This document shows, piece after piece, positions 17,285-24,550 of a stretch of DNA of 51,264 bases. Source of the stretch: Paenibacillaceae bacterium. GTDB taxonomy: Bacteria > Bacillota > Clostridia > Lachnospirales > Lachnospiraceae. Below the pieces are notes generated by a model that saw nothing but the letters and a program-made list of their open reading frames with translations, did not search any database and was not told where the DNA came from. Made by a program: the position numbers and the translations under genes. The DNA lies in the NCBI GenBank assembly GCA_015057715.1, contig SVDS01000018.1, forward strand, positions 1 to 51,264, read 5' to 3'. Every line of letters begins with the position of its first letter. Within the stretch, counting starts at the first letter, position 1.

Positions 17285-18705
17285 CAGTCTTCATCTCCCT
17301 CACCCTCTTCGTTCTCTAACCCAGGGGCACCATTCTTAGCCAGCATATCAGTGACAGTCTGTTCCCGCTTCTCCTGCTCACCATCTTCTTCCTTTATGGC
17401 TTCCATCTCTGCTTCCGAATCTTCCACCCAGGGGTGATGCGCTACAATTGTTGCCCGCGAAATAACTCCCATACTCTTTTCCGCGATATCTGCAAGTTCT
17501 GTGTCATTCTTAACGCTGGTTCTGGTCCATGTCTGAATGATCGTATCGTCCTTGATAGGGATCTTCAGAAGCCGGCACACACAGCGGACGAACATTCCAA
17601 ACCCCAGCTTAAACTCCGTTTCCTGAAGACCCGCTTTCAACTCTAGGAGAGAATAAAGAAAATTCAATGCTACACCGGAGCTGTTTCCAAAATTTTGAGG
17701 ATCCGGATCTATTCCCTGCCCCTGCTCAAAGATACATTTCCGAGTTGTGGTAAGCAGTTTTTCCCTGGCTTCAACCGGTAACTCGATTGTAAGAGTTGAA
17801 ACCCCCGATTTGTCATCCGATCCGCCGCTTTCAACCTGGATTGCTTTGTAATTTTTAAGATCACTCAGAAACTCCCCAAGATCTGCCCCTCCATAATTGG
17901 TTAGCACAAAAATAACTTCCTGGATATCCTCCAGGTCATTAACAAAACCACTGAATACCTTGCAATAGGAGTCAATCAGCGGTTTTATATTTACCAGATC
18001 ATCGGTGTCTATATTGTTGTTGAAAAACGGGAAGAACGGAATTTCGCCCATGCCATGCTTATATGTTTCCGTTGCATCTCCTGTCTGCGGATCTGCGATA
18101 AACATCTGGTATGGTGACAGAAGATTGATATCATCACATGTTCTATGTCGGTATGTATTACACTCTGTATCATTCCAGTATTCATACACGATGTACGTAT
18201 CTCCGGAATCCTCGTCTATCACTTGGTAGTTCCTTAAAACCCCCTCAAGTTCTTTTTCCAGGCTTTTGTTCCATATCGGTATAATTTGTTCTGCTGGGAC
18301 AACCGCATACTTAAAGCCGCTCTTGCTGTCCTTCCATAAGTGCAACCACCCCACGGTACAGTTAGAGGCCTCAATGCAGAGATCTTTACACACCTTTGCG
18401 TACTTATCGCCCAAGAACTTTGTCAATTGTTTATTAGCATCCTTATCTCCCAAATCAAAAAGAGGGGGCGCGGCAAACATGTAGGAGGCTTTCTGATTGA
18501 CTAAAAGCCCGTGGAAGTTAAAAGGTATCCGATTGTCCGCATTCCTTAACGGACGTTCTCCCTGCTCCTCTTTTTTCTTAGGCTCTGCAATCAGTATGTC
18601 AGTCTTGTTTCTGTAGTAATTCCTTGCTTTTTCTGCCCTTGTTATAAAGCCCGAATGTCCGGGCTGATGTCTCTTTATCAGCTTTTTAATTATCTCTATA
18701 TCCAC
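17284..18705 (-). CDS. Portal protein (SPP1 gp6-like)
   Basis: About 473 aa. Family patterns are visible: RADxP-like PFNFHGLLVNQKASYMF near the N-terminus and GEIPFFPFFNN plus ENDLEDIQEVIFVLTNYGG-type segments in the core. The acidic, Glu-rich C-terminus is also usual. The portal is the dodecameric DNA gate of the head. A GTG at 18705 with AGGTG 6 bases upstream is taken as start; an earlier GTG at 18714 is possible. Confidence 0.92.
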   Translation of the reverse strand: MDIEIIKKLIKRHQPGHSGFITRAEKARNYYRNKTDILIAEPKKKEEQGERPLRNADNRIPFNFHGLLVNQKASYMFAAPPLFDLGDKDANKQLTKFLGDKYAKVCKDLCIEASNCTVGWLHLWKDSKSGFKYAVVPAEQIIPIWNKSLEKELEGVLRNYQVIDEDSGDTYIVYEYWNDTECNTYRHRTCDDINLLSPYQMFIADPQTGDATETYKHGMGEIPFFPFFNNNIDTDDLVNIKPLIDSYCKVFSGFVNDLEDIQEVIFVLTNYGGADLGEFLSDLKNYKAIQVESGGSDDKSGVSTLTIELPVEAREKLLTTTRKCIFEQGQGIDPDPQNFGNSSGVALNFLYSLLELKAGLQETEFKLGFGMFVRCVCRLLKIPIKDDTIIQTWTRTSVKNDTELADIAEKSMGVISRATIVAHHPWVEDSEAEMEAIKEEDGEQEKREQTVTDMLAKNGAPGLENEEGEGDED

Positions 18706-18715
18706 GCGTCTCACC

Positions 18716-20116
18716 TCACTTTAATACTTTCAGACCGCCTCCCTTTGCGCAATTCTCGGCAATGCCAGTAGTTGCGTCGGGGGCATCATCATGCTTATTT
18801 TTACCTTCTCGCTGATATTTGTTCATCGCATCGTGATACTCTGGCCATCTATTCCGCCAATCCTCCGGATAATAGATGTGCTGCATCACCCACGAAGAAT
18901 TGGAATAAATCCGCGCGTCTTTATTGCTCGACTGTGTGAACCATTTGATCGTGGTGAAATTGCTTCCATGCTCCTGCTCCAATATTCTTTTGACATTCCT
19001 TGCAAATCCGCGACCACCGTTGTTAGATTCAATCCTTGCAACGTTCACCTGGCCGTTATAAAGCATTTTTGCGGTCTCCGGTTCCGTATCTTCCATGGGA
19101 GCTTTAGTATACAGTACATCAAGTATGTAAGCCTCATTGGCAAACGTAACACCATAATTTATACTGCAAAGATAATCGTCGCCGGTATCTGCTGTATCTG
19201 TGTAATTCCTGATTTCCTTAAACTGCGGAAGCGCTCCACTATACGTCTTGAACGCAGTATATAGCTTTCCTTTAAGGTCAATCGGCTCCTGTTGATAGTT
19301 GGCAGAAGCAACATCTGCACCCATGGCTTTTATCTTACCCTGATAGGATTTGTAGGATAATACCTCCGGGCAAAGCATTTCATGGGTTTCTGGGTTTATC
19401 AATGCTTTCATGCATATGTGACGGATCTTTGCGCCAGCTTCTTTAAAGTGCTGCAATGCGCGTCCTGCAAGATCATCACTCGCCCACCGGGTCATGATGA
19501 TAATAATCTTGCCACATTCTTCCAGACGAGAGAGCATGGTATCCGTAAACCATGACCAGTGCTTTTCTTTTATTAGTTCGTTGTTGGCTTCCTCTGCATT
19601 TTTGATAAGATCATCAATGATGAGTAGGGAAGCACCGAAGCCGGTTGCTGTACCGGTTGGCGATGTGGCCAGGTAATTGTTATACCCACCTTCCAGACTC
19701 CAGAGGTTCATTGCTCCATCGCCTTGCTTTATTTGTACCCCTGGGAACACATCGGAAAATACTACTTTGTTCTGATCGGCTTTAACCTCCTGGATATCGT
19801 TACGGACGTTTTTCGAGAACATAGTGGAAAGGGTCTCATTGTAGGATCCGGTCATGATCTTCTGTGACTGATCTTTTCCCAGTACCCACTCTACCAAAAG
19901 GCCCGCAGTACGACTTTTGCCGTGGCGAGGAGGCTCGTTCACGATCAAGACTTCATCATCTGACTCTATAAAGTCCTGAAAGCCATTACAAAGATCCAGA
20001 AGATATCGGCGGTCTTCCTTGTAAAAATCCGGTGCTTTTAGATTGCAATAAAAAAAGAACTCCCTTCTGGCAAGTTCTATCTTTGCACCTCTAATAATAT
20101 TTTCCTTATCCACCAT
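18716..20116 (-). CDS. terL: Terminase large subunit
   Basis: 466 aa packaging motor. The ATPase has a Walker A-like PPRHGKSRT (about residues 62-70) and Walker B SLLIIDDL (about 163-170). The C-terminal half contains the nuclease segment with acidic residues (YTDTADTGDDYL, KHDDAPDA). The C-terminal DAPDATTGIAE motif is common to this group. It overlaps the small subunit gene by 11 bases. Confidence 0.95.
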   Translation of the reverse strand: MVDKENIIRGAKIELARREFFFYCNLKAPDFYKEDRRYLLDLCNGFQDFIESDDEVLIVNEPPRHGKSRTAGLLVEWVLGKDQSQKIMTGSYNETLSTMFSKNVRNDIQEVKADQNKVVFSDVFPGVQIKQGDGAMNLWSLEGGYNNYLATSPTGTATGFGASLLIIDDLIKNAEEANNELIKEKHWSWFTDTMLSRLEECGKIIIIMTRWASDDLAGRALQHFKEAGAKIRHICMKALINPETHEMLCPEVLSYKSYQGKIKAMGADVASANYQQEPIDLKGKLYTAFKTYSGALPQFKEIRNYTDTADTGDDYLCSINYGVTFANEAYILDVLYTKAPMEDTEPETAKMLYNGQVNVARIESNNGGRGFARNVKRILEQEHGSNFTTIKWFTQSSNKDARIYSNSSWVMQHIYYPEDWRNRWPEYHDAMNKYQREGKNKHDDAPDATTGIAENCAKGGGLKVLK

Positions 20117-20639
20117 GAATCAACTTCCTTAATTCGTCAGTAGTTAGACCCTCATAAGGATTATTTGTTTTTACTTCTCCAGACAGTTCCACCTTATCCC
20201 TAAACATACCCAAGTGCCTGCCGATCAGCTCCAGAGCTTTCCCTTTATCGTTCAGCTTAATCTCGATGCCGTTTGCCCCTTCCTTGATTCCGGCAATAGC
20301 TCCAAGCTTATCCCCTGGCATTTCATCTGTGGTCTTTACCTGCACCGCTTTGTAAGGCCCTTTATCCTCAATTGTCACGAAATCAGTGACATCCGCAAAG
20401 CCGATCTTTGCAAGCTCCTTTAGAACCATGTCCTGGGTGATCTCAGTGCGCTTTTCCCGGTCTTTCATGCGCTTTTCAACATAAGTGCCAAGGTTAACAT
20501 TCGTTAACATTCTGCTTGCAGCCGCTTTAGCCGTTTCATCTTTCTTGACCTTTGGATAAGCTACCTTGTAAGCTCTGGTAGCATTAAGGTCAATCAGGTA
20601 TTCATCTGCAAATATTTTCTGTCTGGCTGTTAATGCCAT
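20106..20639 (-). CDS. terS: Terminase small subunit
   Basis: About 177 aa with the terminase_2 signature MALTARQKIFADEYLIDLNATRAYKVAYP and MLTNVNLGTYVEKRM. It binds the packaging start site and recruits the large subunit. The ATG at 20639 is chosen over a GTG at 20651; GAGAGGTGG lies immediately upstream and covers the GTG. Confidence 0.93.
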   Translation of the reverse strand: MALTARQKIFADEYLIDLNATRAYKVAYPKVKKDETAKAAASRMLTNVNLGTYVEKRMKDREKRTEITQDMVLKELAKIGFADVTDFVTIEDKGPYKAVQVKTTDEMPGDKLGAIAGIKEGANGIEIKLNDKGKALELIGRHLGMFRDKVELSGEVKTNNPYEGLTTDELRKLIHGG

Positions 20640-20660
20640 CAGTCTCACCACCTCTCAAAA

Positions 20661-20692
20661 TAGAAAAGGAACTGTTTCCAGTTCCTTTAAAA
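20661..20692 (-). terminator. Terminator of the TIR gene
   Basis: AAAGGAACTG / CAGTTCCTTT 10-bp stem (20688-20679 with 20674-20665) with a 4-base loop, followed on the minus strand by TTCTATTTT. It separates the TIR gene from the terminase operon. Confidence 0.85.
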
Positions 20693-20705
20693 TGCAACAC
20701 TCAAT

Positions 20706-21635
20706 TTATAATATTTCTCTTTTATAAATATTTTGCTTAGCCATTGCTGATTCCAGATCATATTCTTTTTGTCGAAATCTATTACTAAACTCTAAATATT
20801 TCTCTTTTAAATCCATGAATCTATTGCGAATTATTGAACCACGTCTTTTACTATAGAAATCTAATAATTCCATAAGGTCATTTAATATAACTAATTCCTT
20901 AGGGCTCATTTTATTATCTATAATCATAGTTAAATGCACATCAGCAAACCTGACTAATTCCATAAACAAATCATTTGATATATTGTCATTGTTCCTGTTC
21001 TTATCCAAATCCCTACTTTCATTGAGTATACTCAATAAATATCCCGGAGATAAAATTTGATCAGGAGAAGATAATAAAACATTTTGCTTTCTTAACAATT
21101 GCAAAATTTCTTCAATCGGATCTTCTTTTAGAATTTCTTTGCCACTTTTTATTGGCTTGTAACTAGTTACTATGTTGTTCATAGAATGATACATTTTATC
21201 CCATATAGCTTCAAAAGCCGTCTCAATTACTTCTTTTGAAAGAGGACAATCCGTTGCTTTATTTATTGAATCTAATAACTGGTAAAAATCATCTTTTTCA
21301 AATTTCGTTGCTTGATATCTTTTTAAAGGTCCCTGTATATCTGACGTTTTTATATTTAGCATCAATGCAGACACTCTAGAATCTAAAGATTTAGCTATGG
21401 CACCGGCTTCAAAATGTATCCATGGAGCATTTGTATTTTCAGATGTCAAACATATTATGCCATAGCTACATTCAGATAATTCAGCGGATATTTTACTATC
21501 CCAATTCTCTCCTTTTTCAATATCTTCAGCAGAATAAAACACCTCTACTGATTGAATAATACAAGGTATCCATTTTTTTAATTCTTGTGCTATTTTCTTA
21601 CTCAACTCTCCTGACCAACTTACAAAAATTTTCAT
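20706..21635 (-). CDS. TIR-domain protein (candidate phage defence NADase)
   Basis: 309 aa. Residues 1-130 are a bacterial TIR domain: MKIFVSWSGE (beta-A), SAEDIEKGENWDSKI, YGIICLTSENTNAPWIHFEAGA with E76 as the expected catalytic glutamate. A helical C-terminal region (about 170-309) has no recognised domain. TIR proteins typically cleave NAD+ or make cyclic ADP-ribose signals. The gene has its own consensus promoter and terminator. The ATG at 21635 (GGGGG upstream) is chosen because the promoter places the 5' end near 21679, cutting off the GGAGG of an in-frame ATG at 21671. AT-rich relative to neighbours, so likely a moron. Confidence 0.87.
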   Translation of the reverse strand: MKIFVSWSGELSKKIAQELKKWIPCIIQSVEVFYSAEDIEKGENWDSKISAELSECSYGIICLTSENTNAPWIHFEAGAIAKSLDSRVSALMLNIKTSDIQGPLKRYQATKFEKDDFYQLLDSINKATDCPLSKEVIETAFEAIWDKMYHSMNNIVTSYKPIKSGKEILKEDPIEEILQLLRKQNVLLSSPDQILSPGYLLSILNESRDLDKNRNNDNISNDLFMELVRFADVHLTMIIDNKMSPKELVILNDLMELLDFYSKRRGSIIRNRFMDLKEKYLEFSNRFRQKEYDLESAMAKQNIYKREIL

Positions 21636-21685
21636 TTTATCCCCCTTGTAAAAATTATCATAGCATTTCATGCATTAGCACCTCC

Positions 21686-21714
21686 ATTATAAATAATTTA
21701 CTTAAAAATATCAA
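21686..21714 (-). promoter_or_regulatory. Sigma-70-type promoter of the TIR gene
   Basis: Minus strand TTGATA (21714-21709), 17-base spacer, TATAAT (21691-21686). Expected start near 21679. Confidence 0.8.
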
Positions 21715-21719
21715 TGATA

Positions 21720-21915
21720 ATCTAAAAAACACCCATCAAAGAATAACTAAGTCAGGCGTTTTCAAAAAGGAGAATATCAGGAATCAATCAGTCACCGGGC
21801 TGTTACACCCGGCAACCGTAGGGGGATTACCTAAATGAAGGTATGAGAAGCTTTTCTGTCTGGCTTCTGCATGGTATCATACTACCATCATTTTAACGAA
21901 CATGACCGAACATTT
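21720..21915. other. Intergenic region with direct repeats and hairpins
   Basis: Between the late regulator and the TIR promoter. It contains two CGAACAT direct repeats 10 bases apart (21897-21903, 21907-21913) and a palindrome ATGGTA/TACCAT (21871-21888). It also holds a bulged stem AGAAGC/GCTTCT (about 21846-21868) and a CCGGG/CCCGG stem near 21796-21813. It is a reasonable place for the late promoter or the packaging start site, but no assignment is possible from sequence alone. Confidence 0.4.
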
Positions 21916-22368
21916 CTAAATTTCTCCAAAAAATCTATTATTTCTCATCCTGCACCCGTCCTCCGTAAACCTCACCCTCCGCTTCGGAAACATCTTATTC
22001 ATGGACTGTGCCACCTTCCACCATGGAAGCCCATCTATGTAATACAGCCGGAACATAGTTCTTACCTCGCTCTTGGTAATAGACTCAATATATTCCTCTG
22101 CCTGTGTCATAAGTTCCAAAAGCTCCGTCTCTTTGATATCCAGTACTTTCTGAAGTCTTTCAATAGCTGCCTTTTTCCGGTAATGCTCCGGTGTTGGATA
22201 ACCTGTAATTTTGATACTGCCATAAGTTCCATCAGATCTGGTCCCTTTCACAGAATCGGAAACGATACCCAGATTTCTGATCTGCTTTTCCAGTAGCTCC
22301 TTGCGCCGGTGAATATCCTTTATTTCCTCTCTCATCTCACAATACTGGACCAGTATTTCTTTGTCCAA
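21916..22368 (-). CDS. Late transcription regulator, ArpU/RinA-like
   Basis: 150 aa, helical. EVRTMFRLYYIDGLPWWKVAQSMN resembles the sigma-region-4/RinA-like helix-turn-helix of phage late activators. Located at the early/late junction just before the terminase genes, the usual place. Starts with TTG at 22368 with GGAGGTGA upstream. Confidence 0.8.
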   Translation of the reverse strand: MDKEILVQYCEMREEIKDIHRRKELLEKQIRNLGIVSDSVKGTRSDGTYGSIKITGYPTPEHYRKKAAIERLQKVLDIKETELLELMTQAEEYIESITKSEVRTMFRLYYIDGLPWWKVAQSMNKMFPKRRVRFTEDGCRMRNNRFFGEI

Positions 22369-22374
22369 ATCCCG

Positions 22375-22530
22375 TCACCTCCCTGCTGTCTTTTTCTCGT
22401 AATACGTCCCTACCGCAAACAATCGACCATGATCCTTACAGTCACAATTTATTCTATCCGTATTAGCAGGAAATCTCTTATCACAGTACGGACATTTCTT
22501 GCTATTCGATATGGCTCTCGTCTTTTTCAT
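22375..22530 (-). CDS. Small zinc-ribbon-like protein (51 aa)
   Basis: MKKTRAISNSKKCPYCDKRF at the N-terminus, followed by a second cysteine pair in NCDCKDH, suggests a zinc ribbon or knuckle. The ATG has GGTGGAGAG upstream. The gene overlaps the end of the 65-aa gene by 29 bases in another frame, and its stop lies 6 bases before the late regulator start. Function unknown. Confidence 0.65.
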   Translation of the reverse strand: MKKTRAISNSKKCPYCDKRFPANTDRINCDCKDHGRLFAVGTYYEKKTAGR

Positions 22531-22699
22531 CTCTCTCCACCTCCACCGACACAATTCTCACCCGCTCTTGGGGGACATCTATGTATTCGCCACTGTTTAT
22601 CAGGATCCCGATCAGACCGTCATTGCTGCCGATCATGGTACCAAACTTCCTACCAGGATAAACCTGAACAGTGATTATCTGTTTTTCCTTAAGCTTCAT
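22502..22699 (-). CDS. Hypothetical phage protein (65 aa)
   Basis: Small beta-rich protein (KQIITVQVYPGRKFGTMIGS, ERVRIVSVEVERDEK) with GGAAGAAGGTG upstream of its ATG. Unrecognised. Part of the tightly packed end of the early operon. Confidence 0.6.
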   Translation of the reverse strand: MKLKEKQIITVQVYPGRKFGTMIGSNDGLIGILINSGEYIDVPQERVRIVSVEVERDEKDESHIE

Positions 22700-22889
22700 G
22701 CTGCACCTTCTTCCTTACAAGAGGCTTCCTGCGTTTTGGATCCGGGCATGAGCTTGTATATGTATACGGTGGATTTGTTGCACTGAAACTCATAACCGGC
22801 GGCGCCTTTATAGCTGCATCCGCCTCGGCCTGTATGCGACTGTTTACACTGGCTCTATCTGCTCTGCAGTCTTTTGATGATTTTCTCAA
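22689..22889 (-). CDS. Hypothetical phage protein (about 66 aa)
   Basis: Basic C-terminus (PDPKRRKPLVRKK) and no recognised domain. A TTG at 22889 with AAAGGAGG 7 bases upstream is the likely start; a GTG at 22910 would begin inside this site. Overlaps the next gene by 11 bases. Could be non-coding, but the strong ribosome-binding site argues for translation. Confidence 0.45.
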   Translation of the reverse strand: MRKSSKDCRADRASVNSRIQAEADAAIKAPPVMSFSATNPPYTYTSSCPDPKRRKPLVRKKVQHEA

Positions 22890-22916
22890 TTTATCCCTCC
22901 TTTTGGGCACAAAAAA

Positions 22917-22943
22917 ACCAACTACCGAATATTGATAGTTGGT
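22917..22943 (-). terminator. Terminator of the two-TM moron gene; carries the cassette inverted repeat
   Basis: ACCAACTA (22943-22936) pairs with TAGTTGGT (22924-22917), followed on the minus strand by TTTTTTTG. The segment 22928-22942 reads AATATTGATAGTTGG, the exact inverse of the promoter sequence at 23651-23665. Confidence 0.85.
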
Positions 22944-22945
22944 CT

Positions 22946-23605
22946 TTAATCTTGTATCTTATTTAATTCCACATTGGCATGAAATAGCTTGGCGTTTGCT
23001 ACAGATATTATCGCTTTATATTGATGTTCTTTTTTAAACTTATCATGACACGAAACCCTGAATACAAGTTCTAAATTTACTCCTTTAATTTCTCCTGCTA
23101 TGAAATAAAATGATAATGATTCGCCACCCCCTAATGAATTTCCGGATAACACTGCATTGTTAGGCATATTAATTAGTGCCCCCGTTGCATCGCGTAAATC
23201 AAATTTGCTTACAACAATGTTATTTGCTAAATTGTCAGATATATTTTTTAGTGTAAAATTCAATTGATGCGGGCGAAATACAGGAGTTGCAAATTCTAAT
23301 TTTAATTCTGGAGAATGTATTTGTCTTTCTAATATTTCTGTTCTTTTGTCAGTCTCTTTTTTAATCTCTTGATTCTGGTAAAGTGCTAACACACTCAACA
23401 CAACTGTTCCGCAAAATCCAAGAATTGAGCCATAATAACCTAAAACAACTCCTTCATTCCACCCTGGTCCTGCTTCTAAAAGATGAATTGGTGCTGGTAT
23501 CTTGAAAGAAATATATATAATAAATGGTATACCTATAATCAAAAATAACATAATCAAAATAACCATAAATATATGATTCTTTATCCAGGCAAACCATTTT
23601 TCCAT
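22946..23605 (-). CDS. Two-TM membrane protein of unknown function (moron)
   Basis: About 219 aa. A first transmembrane segment lies at about residues 10-33 (FMVILIMLFLIIGIPFIIYI) and a second at about 55-75 (GSILGFCGTVVLSVLALY). A coiled stretch and a beta-rich cytoplasmic domain of about 130 residues follow. ATG at 23605 with AGAGGAATT upstream. AT-rich with its own promoter and terminator, which suggests acquisition independent of the phage operon. The fold is compatible with superinfection or defence membrane effectors, but no family is recognised. Confidence 0.75.
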   Translation of the reverse strand: MEKWFAWIKNHIFMVILIMLFLIIGIPFIIYISFKIPAPIHLLEAGPGWNEGVVLGYYGSILGFCGTVVLSVLALYQNQEIKKETDKRTEILERQIHSPELKLEFATPVFRPHQLNFTLKNISDNLANNIVVSKFDLRDATGALINMPNNAVLSGNSLGGGESLSFYFIAGEIKGVNLELVFRVSCHDKFKKEHQYKAIISVANAKLFHANVELNKIQD

Positions 23606-23632
23606 AATAATTCCTCTCATCATTTTTTATAG

Positions 23633-23661
23633 AGTATATACTATATTTTTCCAACTATCAA
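23633..23661 (-). promoter_or_regulatory. Promoter of the two-TM moron gene
   Basis: TTGATA (23661-23656), 17-base spacer, TATACT (23638-23633). The -35 lies within the 15-bp sequence AATATTGATAGTTGG (23665-23651) shared with the second moron cassette. Confidence 0.8.
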
Positions 23662-23700
23662 TATTCAATTATCAAGGAACAATAATTCTTTAAATCCTAT

Positions 23701-24471
23701 TTAAAAATTCATCCACAACGTCTCCACCCTCGGAAGACTATTCTGCGCCCTGGCCGGAATCTGTAATTTCCTCCAACCCTTCAAATGCTTCTTATACAGC
23801 TCACAGTCATATCCGGAAAGCATCACCTTTGCCCGGCTACTGATTACCGTCTTCAGTAGCTCCTCATGATCCTGATCCGACATCTCAAACCAGTACTGCT
23901 TCCTGGTCCGCGTTGATAACACATAAGGCGGATCCAGGTAGATTAGGACATTATCATGATCAAACGCTCTTATCAGTTCCAGTGCCGGCTTATTCTCAAT
24001 CTGTACGCCTTTCAGCCTGATAGCCATTTCTGCCAGTGATTCCGGAAGACGATTCCAGTTCCGGACTGCGTAGGCCGCTTCCCTGCCATGAACATCTTTC
24101 TTCCAACCACATTTCTCAGTCAGACGGAAACCATGGCTTTGCATTGATCTGACCGCAAAGAACCCGGCCTGCTCCACTGGTGACTGCGGCTCCTTTACAA
24201 AGGATTCATCGTACACCTGTCTGGAATACGGTGTATATATAAGCCACTCCTGCAGCTCCTGACAGCTTTCCGGATTCTGTATTACCCTGAAGAAATTCAC
24301 CACATCACCATCAAGATCATTCACCGTTTCGATCTTCGAAGGAGGCTTTTCAAAGAACATACCACCTCCGCCAAAGTACGGATCCAGATAGCTGTGATGG
24401 TCTGGCATATTCTCAATTATCCAGGAGGCGATCCGTTTCTTGCTGCCGGGATAATGTAATAATGATTTCAT
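23701..24471 (-). CDS. DNA adenine methylase (Dam, D12 class)
   Basis: 256 aa. The SAM-binding motif is at residues 30-37 (DPYFGGGG) and the catalytic DPPY at 180-183. MKSLLHYPGSKKRIASWI at the start is typical of D12 methylases. It methylates adenine in a short palindrome, probably to protect phage DNA or mark replication. The ATG at 24471 is preceded by AGGAAAAG; the longer reading to 24513 lacks support. No partner endonuclease is adjacent. Confidence 0.93.
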   Translation of the reverse strand: MKSLLHYPGSKKRIASWIIENMPDHHSYLDPYFGGGGMFFEKPPSKIETVNDLDGDVVNFFRVIQNPESCQELQEWLIYTPYSRQVYDESFVKEPQSPVEQAGFFAVRSMQSHGFRLTEKCGWKKDVHGREAAYAVRNWNRLPESLAEMAIRLKGVQIENKPALELIRAFDHDNVLIYLDPPYVLSTRTRKQYWFEMSDQDHEELLKTVISSRAKVMLSGYDCELYKKHLKGWRKLQIPARAQNSLPRVETLWMNF

Positions 24472-24499
24472 TCTTCTTTTCCTTTCTCTTTTTGGCAAT

Positions 24500-24541
24500 A
24501 AAAAAACTACCAACTCAATACTGATAGTTAGTAGTTTTCTT
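24500..24541 (-). terminator. Terminator of the Lit-like moron gene; degenerate inverted repeat
   Basis: AAAACTACTAACT pairs with AGTTGGTAGTTTT (one mismatch), followed by a run of T on the minus strand. Positions 24517-24531 match AATATTGATAGTTGG at 13 of 15 bases. Confidence 0.8.
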
Positions 24542-24550
24542 TTTTAACAT

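Larger units (their letters stand above)
22928..23665. repeat. Cassette 1 bounded by 15-bp perfect inverted repeats
   Basis: AATATTGATAGTTGG at 22928-22942 and its exact inverse CCAACTATCAATATT at 23651-23665 enclose the two-TM gene. One copy forms part of the terminator and the other of the promoter. Confidence 0.75.

Noticed and set aside
21805-21820. CCCGGCAACC string resembling part of the S-box (SAM-I) riboswitch core
   Set aside because: The other S-box blocks (AGAGxGGxxGAGGGA and GGTGCxAAxTCC) are missing and no methionine or cysteine gene follows.
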